Assembly (NCBI GenBank): GCA_037074615.1
Contig: CM073536.1
Location: 5,089,001-5,153,000 of the forward strand
DNA: 64,000 nt
Reading direction: 5' to 3'
From: Leucaena leucocephala
Lineage: Eukaryota > Streptophyta > Magnoliopsida > Fabales > Fabaceae
The translations under genes were made by a program, and so were the position numbers. The stretch's first letter is position 1, and the number at the start of each line of letters is the position of its first letter. Below the pieces are notes generated by a model. The model had not been told where the DNA came from and searched no databases. It saw only the letters and a list, made by a program, of their open reading frames with translations. Of this stretch, positions 46,734 through 59,758 are shown piece after piece.

Positions 46734-49431
46734 TCACTGATCAGAAATGTCCCCTTGCGTGGACCCCCACGTACCGTAAGTCCTAGGGTAAAACGGTCAA
46801 TGCATCCGTTGTTACAGCTTCATCACCACTAATCACGGCAGGAAAAGATGAGGGTGAAATTATCAAAAGGCCCTTTAATTGGTAGTGTACGGCTTTAAGC
46901 TTTGGATGCACCTTCTCGTCACGTAGTAGTGTTTATTTAGTCAGTTAAGTTATATTCGTATTTGGGTGGAAGTTAAGGTATCTTAATGTAAAGTAGCTTG
47001 CATTAGTGAAAAACTTTAACGTAGTTGCATTTATATTGCAAAGGTTTATTAGATTTAAGAAGAGTAATTAAAATTGCAAGTTACTTCTCTCTTGACTACT
47101 TTTAAGCGAAACATAAACGTCCCAAAGTTTGATATTCAAAGGGACAAAACGTATTGCTTCTTGTTGTTAGTTTTGTGAGTGGAATTATCCAGCTTTTGTG
47201 TTTATTTAACTTATTGTTACTCCTTCTCTCCTATTATTAATATAATAATTAGATAACTAATTTAGATAGATTAAAAAAATTAGTTAGATTAGTTATTTAT
47301 AATAAATATGAGTTGGTTCCCTTATAATACAATTTATAATCGTATGTATTATAATTATCCCTAATCAATTTTATAAAAAATATTTTTAAGACTGGAGAAA
47401 ATATTTTTAGATTTAAGATTGGAGAAAATATTTTTATAAAGAGAGACAATGATATGATTCTAATATTTCATAGGAAAGAAGACAGAATTCTTGTTTGTTG
47501 GTTTGTTTGTTACTCGATCTAAGAGTTTATAGTCAATCTCTACATAGAATGTAAACGATGACTTGGAACTTCTGCTAATGGTAGCATTATTGTTTCAATC
47601 TCAGGGGCAAAAGAAAATGAATTTTTTGAATATGGAGAAATTCTCCTTAAAAATTTTAGTCAGAGACTTCCTTTAACCAACTTTTAGAGGAAATCAAGAT
47701 ATATAAAGTAAGAGTTAATTTATAAATTTAATTAGTAAATGTAAAAGGCTGTGTAGTTTAGTCTTGAGATTAGAGATTGGATTTTCAGAGAATGATTATC
47801 AAACATATGCATATAGAAGTGAATTTCCCCATCAACCGTCCAAAAATGTCTATCAACGACTTTCCTTCCCTACACCGCCATGAATAACAGTATAAATTAT
47901 TTATCGAATTAATTGTTTGTAATTATGGAAAATATATTTAAATAATAGATAGTAAGAAAGTCACCAATTCACCATGAAGTTTTGACTTGTCAAGTACGAG
48001 TGCAAAAGACATGAAAGCTCTGCCTTTCAGTTGAGTGTTTAGATTGTTTCTGTTTTTGGGGAGACATGCAGAATGGAGAAAATATAGGTTTTTTTTTTCC
48101 TTAAAAATTAAGTATGTCTCCTACTCATTGCCCTTGTCAAAATTTTGTGATAATGATGGGATCATGGAATAGCATGGTAGTACATTAGTACTCAAGTAAA
48201 TAAGAAAGTGGCATTTAAATTTGGTGCTTATATATTTTATTTCGAATAGTTCAAATTAAATATTAATATTCAATAAAAATAAATTTAAATAATATCAATT
48301 TTTTATTTAAATTATCATCACTTTTAAATTAATTGGTGAAAAATAAATATTGTTCTATATATTTTTAAAATACAAATATAACTTATTTTGTATAGATTTG
48401 ATCTAAATACTTTAATGATTTGCCCAATTGCACTTGCTGATATTGTACAAAAAGCAACAGTTTTCTTTAATTTTTCACGGACCCAAAATTTGATTTTTCA
48501 TGCGTTTCTGGATTGCTTAAATTTTGATTGGAAATCTAAAATAAGATTTGCTTGCTTAAGGTTGAACTGAAATCTCGATATTTATTATGGTGAAAAAATA
48601 AACATATATATAATTACCTGTCAACATTATCAAATGCACATACTCATAAATTCGATTTAGATTTAAAATTTTAAAACAAAACACATCACTTAGAAAGTGG
48701 GGATATCTTCTAAATAAATTTATTACTTGTAAGGAGTTAACTTTAACTTATATAGCATATGATAGATGATCAGTTGCATTCTCTTCGGTAACTAGATGAG
48801 ATGACAAACTCTATCTAAAAAATAATTAGAGATAAAAAAAAAACATAAATAATCCATTGAGTTTTCTATATAATATTTAATGTGAGACTTAATGTTCCAT
48901 ACTATAGAGTTTCCATTAATTGCAGCATCAATTGAGTGATATAAAATATTTAATAAGGTATTTAAGTAAGTTGATTCTCTCATAGTCAAATTTTGGAGCA
49001 AAATTACCCATCCCAGTACTCATCACATTCCTACAAAAAATGAAAAGTCCATGGGCAATATTTTCATATTCTTCTTGTCAATCCACAGCACATAAAATTA
49101 ATTTTTAAGGTTGAATATAACGGTCCAGAAATCCAAACTCAATTTAACAACCCTATACTTCATCACCATGTAACATCACCCTGTGAAAAGTAGTTCAAAT
49201 TAAAACCCTGACCATACATTATAATAAGGTCCCAAAATAATTTAAACCCTAAATAATTTTTGCTGAAGTCAATCAGCATCAGGGACCGTGACTGGGGCCC
49301 AAAGGAACGGATCTGAATGGCTCAGGATGTATGGACAAAAGCTGTATAAGTTTATCAGCCCTTCAAAAGTACAGTAATATGGCCGACTTTGGATGTCAGT
49401 CTAAAACTCTCTTTATGCCTGGATTTCAGAG
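46734..49431. other. Intergenic, no gene seen
   Basis: Contains the 3' flanks of the convergent DUF761 and DENR genes. AT-rich; no frame with recognisable content. Confidence 0.5.
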
Positions 49432-52400
49432 TCAAGCAGCTGGCACCTTTTTTCCATCTTCTATGAAGAAAATTGCAGTTTCTGGGACCTGCAGGAGAGA
49501 GAGAGAGAGAGAGAGAGACAGCGTTTTTATCAGATCCATGTTTTGAATTTTCGAGAGAAAGGAATCCATGAACTTAGACAAAATCCGTCGCACGCATGGC
49601 ACAATAAAAGAACGAAGACTAAGCTCAACAGTCAACCCACGAGAAAATAACTCTTCACTTGGAAGTTGGATCAATCAGATAATGGGCGTAAGGTTATAAT
49701 AGACTACCTTTCAGCAGATGGTGGTTTCAACTAGTATCTTCTCAATATTTATTTGAATATGAGGATTGGCTAAGGGTATTATGTTCTTTTATGTGAAACA
49801 AGGGAATTCTTAGAAATTGGTTTACTAATACATCTTATCCAGAGGACCCAGTCTCTTCTGAGCAAGGACATTCTTCTTTTTACAACTTTTTTAGTCAACA
49901 TTTTAAAATTGTGTTTTCTACTTTCTTGGGCTCGTGTCTTTGGAATTCTAGCAGGAATTTATGTTAGAGTGAACTCAGTCACTAATGAATGTCAGAGCAG
50001 GGGTTTCAGAGTCAACAAAAAAGGAAAAATGAGTTTGCATTATCAACATCTCATCCAATAGGCAATTAATTAGGGACCGAAGTATGTAGAGAGAAATAGA
50101 GGAGTCTCTAATCAGGATCTGACTTCATAAATTAATAAAGATGGAAGGAAAATCTCTATTAGAGTATAAACAAGGATCTTAAATTCATACAACTAACAAA
50201 GCCAATAAGGAAGAAAAGAGAAAGGATCTTACCCAACTTCCCTTTACTAGCCAATACTCAAGGAAAATCTCCAAAAGTCCAAATAATGAAACTCAAATAT
50301 TATTCATTCCATTGACTAGTTTTAGAGGAGCCAGCTTATTTATACTCATAATAAAATAATCTAAAGATGATCCTAATATCTCATGTTAAGATAAACTAAG
50401 ATAACTTAAAATAGTCCTAATATCTATAATCCAATATTTGAATATTTGATTCAAGATAAATTAAAATAATCTAATTTAAATATTCAAAATCCTAACTAAT
50501 ATTGACTCAATAATAAACAAATCCTAACTGAGATATTTATAAATAATATCTCCTTATTATTTGTAAAATAAAATAAACTAATAACTCTTAAAAATATGCT
50601 AACAATCTGATCATTAACTTCACCCACAATGCCATGATATCTGGTACTCTATCACAATAACAGGAAGCGTGCCACCTTAACCAATGACATCTATGTCAAA
50701 CACCAATGCGTAATTGCTAACACTACATTAGTAGTAGATCAAACATAATAAAACAACATAAAAGAACCCAAGCTACTAAGAGAAAGAACAGAAATAATGA
50801 TCCACGCAAACAATGTATTATGCAACTGATATTTCCAAGTCAGATTAGTTTAATCCAATATAAGCATAAAAAGTCAATGCTGCTCGCTTCCAATAATAGC
50901 TTCTAGTTGTCTAGCTGACACATGATAGAGTTAGTCACCGCATTAAAAAACTGAATCATAGGTAACTAAAATGTTCCAAATCAGAACAGATTGTCCTTGC
51001 TGTTACTTTCTATGCTCAAATTAGAACAGTCACTTGTGTCTCTTATGCAGAAATGATCTTTATTGAGATGTGAAAACACATTTTCTTTCCCTTTCTCTTT
51101 CATTTTGATTAAAGGAAACACGTATTTAATTGAATTATATTATCATTGGGAAACTAAGAATCGAAGCGTCTTACATCAGCCCATGTTTCTGTAATGAACT
51201 CCACAATGTCATAAGATATATCTCCTTGAACATCAATTTGCTCTTTCTCAGTTGGTCCCTGAAAACAATCAATGCAAAATATCTTAAGACATCTTAGACA
51301 AATGCTAAACAAGTAATTAAGCATCCGCTAACTAAAAGCTACCAAACCTTGACAACAGATGCTCCTGTAGCAAATTTTTTCCCAAGTTTCTTTGAAGCTT
51401 CACTGAGCTTGACACCTGAAGTGTAATAAAAGAGACAGATGTAATCATAAGAATGTAATCAATAATACAAGAGCTTTAAAAGAAAAAATCAGGGCACCAT
51501 ATAGCTCACCAAAAAGGTCAAGGCCTTTCACAGTGGTAATGCATTTTCGTTTATTGCGAATAACCTTCTCAATGACAACCTCCTGCTTCTCCTGAAAACA
51601 AGTGCCACTCTCATGAAATGATTGAAATCATTACTTGGTGTTAGATAGTGTCAAGGAACGTCATGGAATACCTTTTTCTTTATCTTACCACCAGGAAGAC
51701 GCTTGACTTCTTCCTGCTTAGGTGCTAAAACATCAAAAAGATACTGTGAGGGAGTATTTGAAATGTTAGCATCATAATGAATATGCAAGCAGTAGAAAAA
51801 CAACATTTCACATTATTACAGAATTAACTAGCCAAGAAATGTGTAACTCAACTAAGGGTGTGTTTGGATTAGCTTTTAGAGAATAGATTCTAAGCAGAAT
51901 AGATTCTGGAGAATAGATTTTGAAAGAATAGATTTTGGGGAAAAAGTGATTTTGAAAATTGGAGATATTTGGATGATTAGTAGCAGAATTGATTTTCTAT
52001 TGACAATTTACCAAAAAGGACATTAACAAATATGATAATTACATGAAGTATAAATTTAAATTTTATTGATTAAAAAATAATACATATACATATGAGTATA
52101 ATAAAAATTGATCCTATTCATTTTAATTTTTTTTTCACTAAAAATGGTACTCTTTAATTTTATTGTAGTTGAAATAATAAAAATTCATGTGCTCAGTTGT
52201 TTGTGGAACTTTTTTTTAATTTTATTGTAGTTGTTAATTTACTGTAGTTGTTAATTATTTTTTAAAGTAGGAGCGCTGTACAAAGTAGCAGCAGTATGTG
52301 TGTTCTGAAACGTGGGAAGAAACACACCCCCGGGGAAGATTTCTCAAAACCATGATTTTGTTTAACAAAACCATGGTTTTCTTCCAAAATTGATTTTGGA

Positions 52401-53969
52401 AGAAAAATGAGTGTTTGGCTAAAATAAAGGGAAACCATGGTTTATTATAAAAATCAATTCTCAAACCTATGATCCAAACACACACTAAATAAAAGTATGA
52501 TGGATGTCAAATTAACCATCCAAATTCATGGAACCGAGGGGAAAACACTTACAGGTTACATCAAGTTGTATTAAATCTTCAATGCACTCATAAAGGAGAA
52601 ATTAATTTACAATAAAAAAATTGAATTAATTAATTCGTGCAATTGCATTATTTCATTCAACGTTAGAATTGGAATAACTCAAGAATTACTTAAATGCACC
52701 ATCAAATGACAAGTACCATCTTTTAAAGACATGCAGTTCTACAAAAGAAAGTAAGCATTGTCCAATCAAGTAGTACTCTATCAAAGTAAAAAATCAAAGC
52801 ACAGAAATAATATCTTAGAACATTAGCTGTGAAGTTCATTCACTATTTTTTTGGTTGCTGAACTGCCAATTCCTTCATTTGCCACTCTGTTTAGTTTCTC
52901 ACATTACATGACATCACGAACATTGAAATTAAGGTATCCTTTTTGTTCTTTGTTCGTGCTTTGAGAAATTTTAAACTTTATTTGGTGGATGGAACAGAGC
53001 ATGCTTAAAATGGCCACTCTTGTTGTGAATCATTGAAAATTAAGCTACTTCTCGCTGGAATGTTCAGATGCAACAGCAGCTACGCTGTCTCTTGTAAAAG
53101 TAAAATATCGTAATGCATTCCAGCCAACAGGGTAACTTAACAGTAAAGAAAATAATACCCAGGAAGCAGCCTGAGCCAGACTAATGGAAATATTACAGCT
53201 TAAAAGATAAAAGAAACATTAATGGACGAAAATTTAACTAGACGAACCATATCCACTCAGAAATGTAATCAAGCTTTATTGCAAGCGACAAAGGTTATAA
53301 CTTTGTTGAACTTTATTCAGAATGCGGTAAAAAGCAAAGTAATTGTCTTTGTTTATTTGTAAGAAAATACCTGACAAGGAGAACTGCATCTCACAGTTTG
53401 AAAGACTAATTATACATTAAATTAATGGCTCATATGGCTGACCCGGAAAGGGGGTAATAATTGACAAAAAGGGATTCATGAAAGTTATGGAGAAAAAAGA
53501 TTAAGAGTTAGTATAGCTTCAATTAATCACTTTACTAAGTTTGACTGACCGTGTTGAAAACGGGGGCAAAATTTTTTTTTTTAAAAAAAAGATAAAGGCA
53601 AGGGAAAACACAGACAAAGCCAACCTGAGGTGGCAGCTCCATCACTAGACCCTGACGATATTCCGCTATTTTGCAATTGCTCAGCAACTTTATCAGCTTC
53701 CTTATCTCTCGCCTCTGCGCACAACACAATCCAATTTCATATGATGATATTCAAGGGATTAAAAAAAACAATTTAAACAGGCAGTAGCGGGAAGAGACTA
53801 GAATCGAAGAATTAAAGAGACCTTTAAGGAGATCGGGGTATAATTGAGGGGTGTTCTGGATCAACCAGGGCTTGCATTTCTCAAAATCGGGTCCGAATTC
53901 GCAGTACTCGGCGGGCAAACTGCAGACGGGGCAGTATAGCACCCGAACCGGTTGAGGTTTCTCCGCCAT
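49432..53969 (-). CDS. DENR: Density-regulated protein (DENR/TMA22) homologue, 193 aa
   Basis: DENR works with MCT-1 in recycling post-termination 40S subunits and in re-initiation after upstream ORFs; cytosolic. Exons on the minus strand: 53822-53969, 53625-53714, 51672-51724, 51510-51591, 51348-51415, 51175-51258, 49432-49488. They sum to 582 nt and the frame is open. All six introns are GT-AG with matching phases. N-terminus MAEKPQPVRVLYCPVCSLPA gives the Cys pair of the DENR zinc-binding region (CPVC, then YCEF, EKCKPW). A linker with Ser/Gly and KKK follows. The C-terminal SUI1 domain reads VIEKVIRNKRKCITTVKGLD, SKKLGKKFATGASV, DIVEFITETWAD and ETAIFFIEDGKKVPAA. The length is close to the Arabidopsis protein as I remember it. 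A 630-bp MITE lies in intron 2, and intron 6 ends in a (TC)12 tract. Confidence 0.95.
49495..49518. repeat. (GA)12 microsatellite at a splice acceptor
   Basis: On the sense strand of the DENR gene this is (TC)12, followed by CTGCAG and exon 7. It therefore forms the polypyrimidine tract of intron 6. Confidence 0.9.
51856..52485. mobile_element. PIF/Harbinger-type MITE in DENR intron 2
   Basis: 630 bp with inverted ends GGGTGTGTTTGGAT and ATCCAAACACACAC (one mismatch), flanked by TAA (51853-51855 and 52486-52488). The 3-bp TAA duplication and GGGTGTGTTTGG end fit the Harbinger superfamily. No transposase. Confidence 0.82.
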
Positions 53970-54374
53970 CACACAGAAAAGAATTGTTCTGTGTCTCAGC
54001 GATTGTGGAAAACGGAGATGGAAACGGTGCGTTTAGAAAACGCGGCTCCTTGATAAAATGTTCTTCGCTTGGTGCTTCCTTCGTTTCAGAATCGTTCGCC
54101 GATCATCACCCTCTTGTCTGCATTTCAGACACCTGGTTCGCTGGTAGCGTGATGCCCTCTTCGGTCATAGCGACGTCGTTTCGTCCGAATTGATATGTGT
54201 ATATGGGCCATGACTTCAAACAAGGGTAGAATTGGGCCTAATGCTATAAAAAAAAGAACTTGGGCCTAAGAGAAATTTGTCTTTTCCTTTTTGCCAACTA
54301 ATATTTTTTTGACCTGCGGCCCCAAAAAAATTTAGAACTTTATACAAAGTTACAAACATATCACTTGAAAAAGA

Positions 54375-54559
54375 CTAACAGGGGTTGGTCTGAGTGATAA
54401 GCTGTTCAGATCGTTTAAACGAGATCTCGAGTTTGAACTTTGGCGTATGCAGAAAATTCCCATTGGGAGACTCACCCACCATAACCAGGTGCGCGAAGTG
54501 GGTCAGATCCGGATGTAGTCAGGACAAAGCTCCGGTGAATTGGGTGGATAATAAAAAAA
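54375..54559 (+). mobile_element. tRNA-derived SINE, copy 6, perfect 17-bp TSD
   Basis: The best-preserved copy. Head AACAGGGGTTGGTCTGAGTG (A-box-like), CGAGTTTGAACTTTGG (B-box position), body GGGAGACTCACCCACCATAA, tail GGTGGATAAT then A8. ATATCACTTGAAAAAGA is repeated perfectly at 54358-54374 and 54560-54576, so this is a comparatively recent insertion. Confidence 0.93.
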
Positions 54560-54576
54560 ATATCACTTGAAAAAGA

Positions 54577-55905
54577 TGTCTACATTTGCTATTAGATTGT
54601 CCCTCGAATAGAATTATTTTTAATACAAAAATATTTGTTTAGCAAAAACAAATGAAATATATAACCAGAAGCATTATTTGTTCATCATAATATATTAGTC
54701 TTGTGCTCTTTATTCATATTGCATAGACAAAATTTTTAGTTTTGAAGTCCAAAATAAAATGAATAGTATGATTCATTTATTAAAATTTATATAATGCATG
54801 AGGGCTTTTACCATCTATTTTTTATCTAATGTATGGAAGTGATTAGTACCAAAATCTGAACCTTCCAAATCTAATTTGGAATATCTATATTTAACTTTTT
54901 ACTTTTTTTTAAAAAAAATATTTTAATATGTGCATAATTTAAAATAAAAAATCTCTTAACTATTGGTTGTTCAAGATTTTTTTAAAAAAATCATCAATTA
55001 AAAATTAAAAATTTTAATTGTTAAAACTGTGTTTGAACAATATATATCTCATTAAAGAGAAACAATGAGCACTGAAACTAGTTCTGTAGGTCTATTACTA
55101 ACAAAATCATACGTATTAATAACATTATGAAAGTAAAATTAATTAATTGTATAAACTTGATGACGATAATTCATCTTATAAAATGAAAAAGAATATTATT
55201 CAATTGTTCATACATAAGGTTTATGATAGCTTTCAATTGATAATACGATCACTCATCATTCTTCAATCTACAAGCAATTAACTTCTTTAAGGTTTGTGTT
55301 GCATTCATGTTTCTGTTGGCCGTTAGAACGTCTCCACTCTCCATCACAAATTTTGACCTTTAATAACTTCAATCATTTTTTAAGGTTCCATTTTAAATAT
55401 GATAAATTTGGAATGAATAAGTCATAAACCATAATTCTATACGGATCTGTTTGGTCATTAATTAGCTACACATAATAATGCATAAGTTGACCTCTGTATA
55501 TATTCATTGCACATTCCTCTCTTTTAAACTTCGTCAATTTGAGCTCTTCATGTCTATCATAATTAAATACATAATAATAATAATCAAGGTAAATTCTCCT
55601 TAATTAATTAGGATCATTAGTAACGATGATCGATCTTAGGGATCCTGTTGTTGACATGAATTAATTATTCCCAAAAAAACTGATGATTGACTTTACCAAA
55701 AATTATATATTAGGGTTGAAGAAATGATTGTTGTAGGATGAATTAAAAAATGTATAAAAATAGTTGGTCAAATGTGCAATTTTTCAATCGTGATCGTCCC
55801 AGTTTCAAGTTTTTATTGATACGTTACAACACAGATAATGGTGTATTAGTACGTACTGGCGTACTGCTTCAAAGTATTTCTTGAAACAAGTGCAACATGA
55901 TTATA
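54577..55905. other. AT-rich intergenic, no gene seen
   Basis: Nothing recognisable on either strand. Confidence 0.5.
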
Positions 55906-56394
55906 GGGCCTGTTTAGATAGGATTTTGAAAAAGGGCTTATAGAAAAAAAGGACTTATGGACAACTTATGGAAAAGGACTTTTGGAGAAGAGTTTATGGA
56001 AAAAAAGTGGTTTTGAGTAAATAGGTGTTTGGATAGTTATTTTTAGAATGACTTTTTATGGTGGTAAATTACTAAAAAGGGTATGATTTGATTTAAAGTA
56101 AGAGAGAGGAGAGAGTTAGAGAAAAGAGAAGAGAGAGGAGAGAGGGAAGAGAGGAGAAAGGAGAGAGGGTGTAAGAAAAAGTAGGAGAGAGATAGTAATT
56201 GGATAGTCCATAAGTGCTTTTACTGTTGAAAAAGCTATTTTAAATAGCTTATTCAAAACCATGGTTTTAAACCATGGTTTTGTCCAAAAGCACTTATGGA
56301 CAAATAAGCCTGTTTGTTTTGAAATTTCCCCAAACCGAGGTTTGGGCCAAAAACCCTTTTAAAACCATGGTTTGCGACGTTTCCAAACACACCC
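55906..56394. mobile_element. MITE family B copy 4, 3-bp TSD
   Basis: 489 bp, GGGCCTGTTTAGATAGG to CCAAACACACCC, flanked by ATA on both sides (55903-55905, 56395-56397). The best-preserved copy of this family: purine-rich (GAGAGAGGAGAGAGG) centre and ACCATGGTTT repeats on the right. Confidence 0.78.
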
Positions 56395-56397
56395 ATA

Positions 56398-59300
56398 GTG
56401 TAATAAACTAATAATAAATCTAAAAGTGTCGGTCACTAATATTGCTTAAGAGATTTTAAGACAAGTATGCACCAGAAAGGATGCTCCAAATACGGATTAA
56501 ACAAAGTAACAATATCACCTCCTCAAATCTTCGTCTTTAATCATTTTCTCCATCATAATGCTTTTTGGGAAATATAAATTACAGCTTGGATTATTGTATA
56601 TAATATATTCGATGAGATACATAACTCATAAGAGATACGATAGAAATAATAATGGCTACCAAAGCGAAATTAAAGAAGGAAAATATCATACATAATTCAA
56701 TCTTAAATTTTTTTGGGGATTAAATTGAGCTTAAAATAGGTCGTAGAGCAAGCTTTCAATTTGATGCTCAAGAATGCGTGCATATTATATATAGATGATA
56801 TAATTTATATGTACATTTAGTTAATTATTATAAAATGAAAAGGGTCACTAAATTATTAATTACCAAAAACTAACTTAATCAAATCTCGTTATTGAAAAAC
56901 AAAATTGATAAGAAAAGATGAGAAGGAGAGCGATCCAAATGTGATGGGAACATTTTATATATATAAAAAATATATAGCAATATAAGTTAGTTAGCGACTT
57001 TATTGTAATAGGTTTAATTAAAAACCCCGATATAATATTACACTATATATATGGTGTTGAGTTTTTGAATATTATTTTGTAGTGGATGATGAGGATAATT
57101 TGATTAGTGCACACAAGTTCAGTGAATTATTTAATGATGACACACACGTTTACCTAAGTGTAAGGTATACGTGATGACTTGTAAAGAAGAAAAGGTCGGC
57201 TACATGTGAGACACTTAGACTGGAAGTAGGGTTTGGACAAAGCCACTTCAAGCTGTTGCACGCGAAGCAATTAAGTCAATTAATAAACCTAATAATGGAA
57301 CATTAATAACTACAAATAACTTATGGAGATGGAGAATTCACCCAAATTGAAGATTAAAAAGTCTCAAAACCATGGGCTCCAAGAAAAAGTCTCGGCCAAG
57401 CAAGGAGCTACTATTTTATCACTCTTTCTTGCATTTACTTTTTCTTAATTTAATTAGCATGAATGTAGGGTATTGCATGATTTTTGATGATAAACCGGTT
57501 TACTTATACTCCACTATACCGCTGTGCAAAGATCGAATCAGATAGGATTTACCTTGGCTCGAGGTCTAGTTTAAAATCATCCTAGGCTAGACCTTGTTGT
57601 TTGAGGTCTGGTCTCATTCGAGAGAAATCCGATGGTAGACCAGATCAAGTTTGGTCTCCCAGACTGGAGACTGGTCTACCATACTATAGTTGTTTTGTAG
57701 CGATTGAGATGCTGGTGTATGCATATGGCGATCGAGAAGAATATGGTTGAGTTTCTAGGGAAGTAAAGACTGGAGAAGGAAAATATGGAGGTGAATCTGC
57801 GAATTAGCGGAATATGAGTAACCCATATTTATGTATGCTTATATCATTCACATATATATATTTTTTTGATACAACATTTACATATATTTTTAAATAAAAA
57901 TAAATAACATACCAAGTTGGATTAGGCTAGATGGTCCTTGAGGTCAACCTGAACCCCGGACACACCCGATAACCAACCTAGTCTGGTCGAATCCATTTTT
58001 TGTTCAAGCTTCTTTTTTCAAGTCGGATTGAACCGGGTTGAACATGTTAGCAGACTTCTTATGCAGCCCTTTCCATTCCACTCTTGATCACCTAGGATTA
58101 ATAGATAACTATATTTTCAGTAAATTTGATTGACCTCCTTCAGTTTTAATAAAATTGCAAAGATCTTTCCTTTACTCCATTTTTTTTATATTTTGATTGA
58201 TAAAAATTACAACAATCTCTACTCTTTTTTTAAAAATAAATTACATAATTTTTAAATTTTATTTGAAATTATAATTTTTTTTAAATATTATTAATCTTAT
58301 GCGGACGTTACTTTTATTTGCAATACCTTCTCAAACATCTCCTACAGGCAATGGAGAATTTTTTTGCTAAAATTGAACAATTTTTATATTTTATTAAAAT
58401 TGTATAAACATCAATTTGTATTTTCAAGAGAGGACTGTGCGCACTTTAAAAAAAAATACAAGTTACTACTAGAAAATATAAGTTAAAAGATATATAAATT
58501 TGACCAACTCACAAGTTGATGTGAGTAATAGATTTTTTTTTTAAACTTAAGTAAGTAGCTGGGGATTCGAATCCTTAACTCTTGTATATGTAACAATTTA
58601 ATTATTGAAAGATGTCTATGTCCATTGTGAATGCAGTATACATAGCTTTTTGTGCCGCACAAAAAAAGCAATTCCCTCTTAATATATTTTATTATTTATG
58701 TCTAAATTATAATTGATATTTTATTAATCAACCATATCTTCTAATATATTAAATTCATGATTTAAACAGTAAGTTATTATAGGAAACGAGAGGCTGCTTA
58801 TGATCAATTACGATATAATATTTGATAAATTAAAAATTACTGTAATTGGAATTAAATATTACTTAGGACGATTGCAAACTCTCTAATAATATCTATAAAA
58901 ATAGACTGTATATTAATTAATATTCTCGAGTCTTATTCATCAAAAGGAGAAAAATCTGATGTCTTTTCTCTGCGGATTCGTTTGAAATATCTGACACAAA
59001 CGATCATGTTGGTCAAAAAAAATCAGACAAACTTAATCTGAGAAAATATATACGAATTGATTGAAAATTGATACATGGTAATTATTATTATTATTTGGGT
59101 AGAATTCTAGAAGTATGGCCCCTCATAAGAAATGTTTTTTGGGCGCGAGAATGTTGTGGGGAAATGTAAAGGGAAAAAAAAAACAAAAAAGAAATTCCGA
59201 TGGCTCTACCATGTCAAACGCCTCACAAAATATATGATTAAAATACTTGTTGACTTTGACAAATTATATCGCCTGTATATATATAATATAATAATATAAT

Positions 59301-59636
59301 TGTGCCAGTCAGCAGTTAATTTAAAATGAAATCGTCAAATTTTGACTATAATTCTTTATTGTTTAGAATGATCATCGAGAAAGATATGGCCTTTTATTTA
59401 CAAGAGAAAAAAAAAAAGCAAATCTTGGTTTTATTGTTCAATATATGCGTGCATCTGCAAAAGGAACACTACAATACAAGCCGTGAATCACAACAAATTA
59501 AATCAAGCCCACAGAAAATACAAAAGCCTACCATAGGCGTTAATCTTAATGAAAGGCTTTGATCATTTAAAAGAAAACACAAAAGCTTTCCTACAACACG
59601 ACGCCGTTTCACTCCCCAAATCTTCTCCAGCTCTTC
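56398..59636. other. AT-rich intergenic, possible transposon remnant
   Basis: No gene supported. 57530-58060 is less AT-rich and contains internally related fragments (AGGTCTGGTCTCATTCGAG, TTTGGTCTCCCAGACTGGAG); it may be an old DNA transposon, but I could not establish ends or a target duplication. Confidence 0.45.
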
Positions 59637-59646
59637 CTATATATAC
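59637..59646 (+). promoter_or_regulatory. TATA box of the cytokinin dehydrogenase gene
   Basis: CTATATATAC, about 113 bp upstream of the ATG, in a GC-richer promoter stretch. Confidence 0.65.
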
Positions 59647-59685
59647 ACAACACAACACCACACAAGCTTCACACCATTGAAACCT

Positions 59686-59687
<2 letters not shown>

Positions 59688-59720
<33 letters not shown>
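59688..59720 (+). repeat. (CT)n microsatellite in the CKX 5' UTR
   Basis: 33 nt of perfect CT ending 38 bp before the start codon. Pyrimidine-rich 5' UTR repeats like this are common near plant core promoters. Confidence 0.9.
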
Positions 59721-59723
<3 letters not shown>

Positions 59724-59758
59724 CAATCAATAACAAATTATAACTTGTCTGAATCAAA

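Noticed and set aside
53984..54193. 69-codon frame divergent from DENR
   Set aside because: No recognisable content; it overlaps the likely shared promoter or 5' UTR region.
57530..58060. Possible hAT-like element
   Set aside because: Some internal inverted similarity, but no convincing terminal repeats or target duplication.
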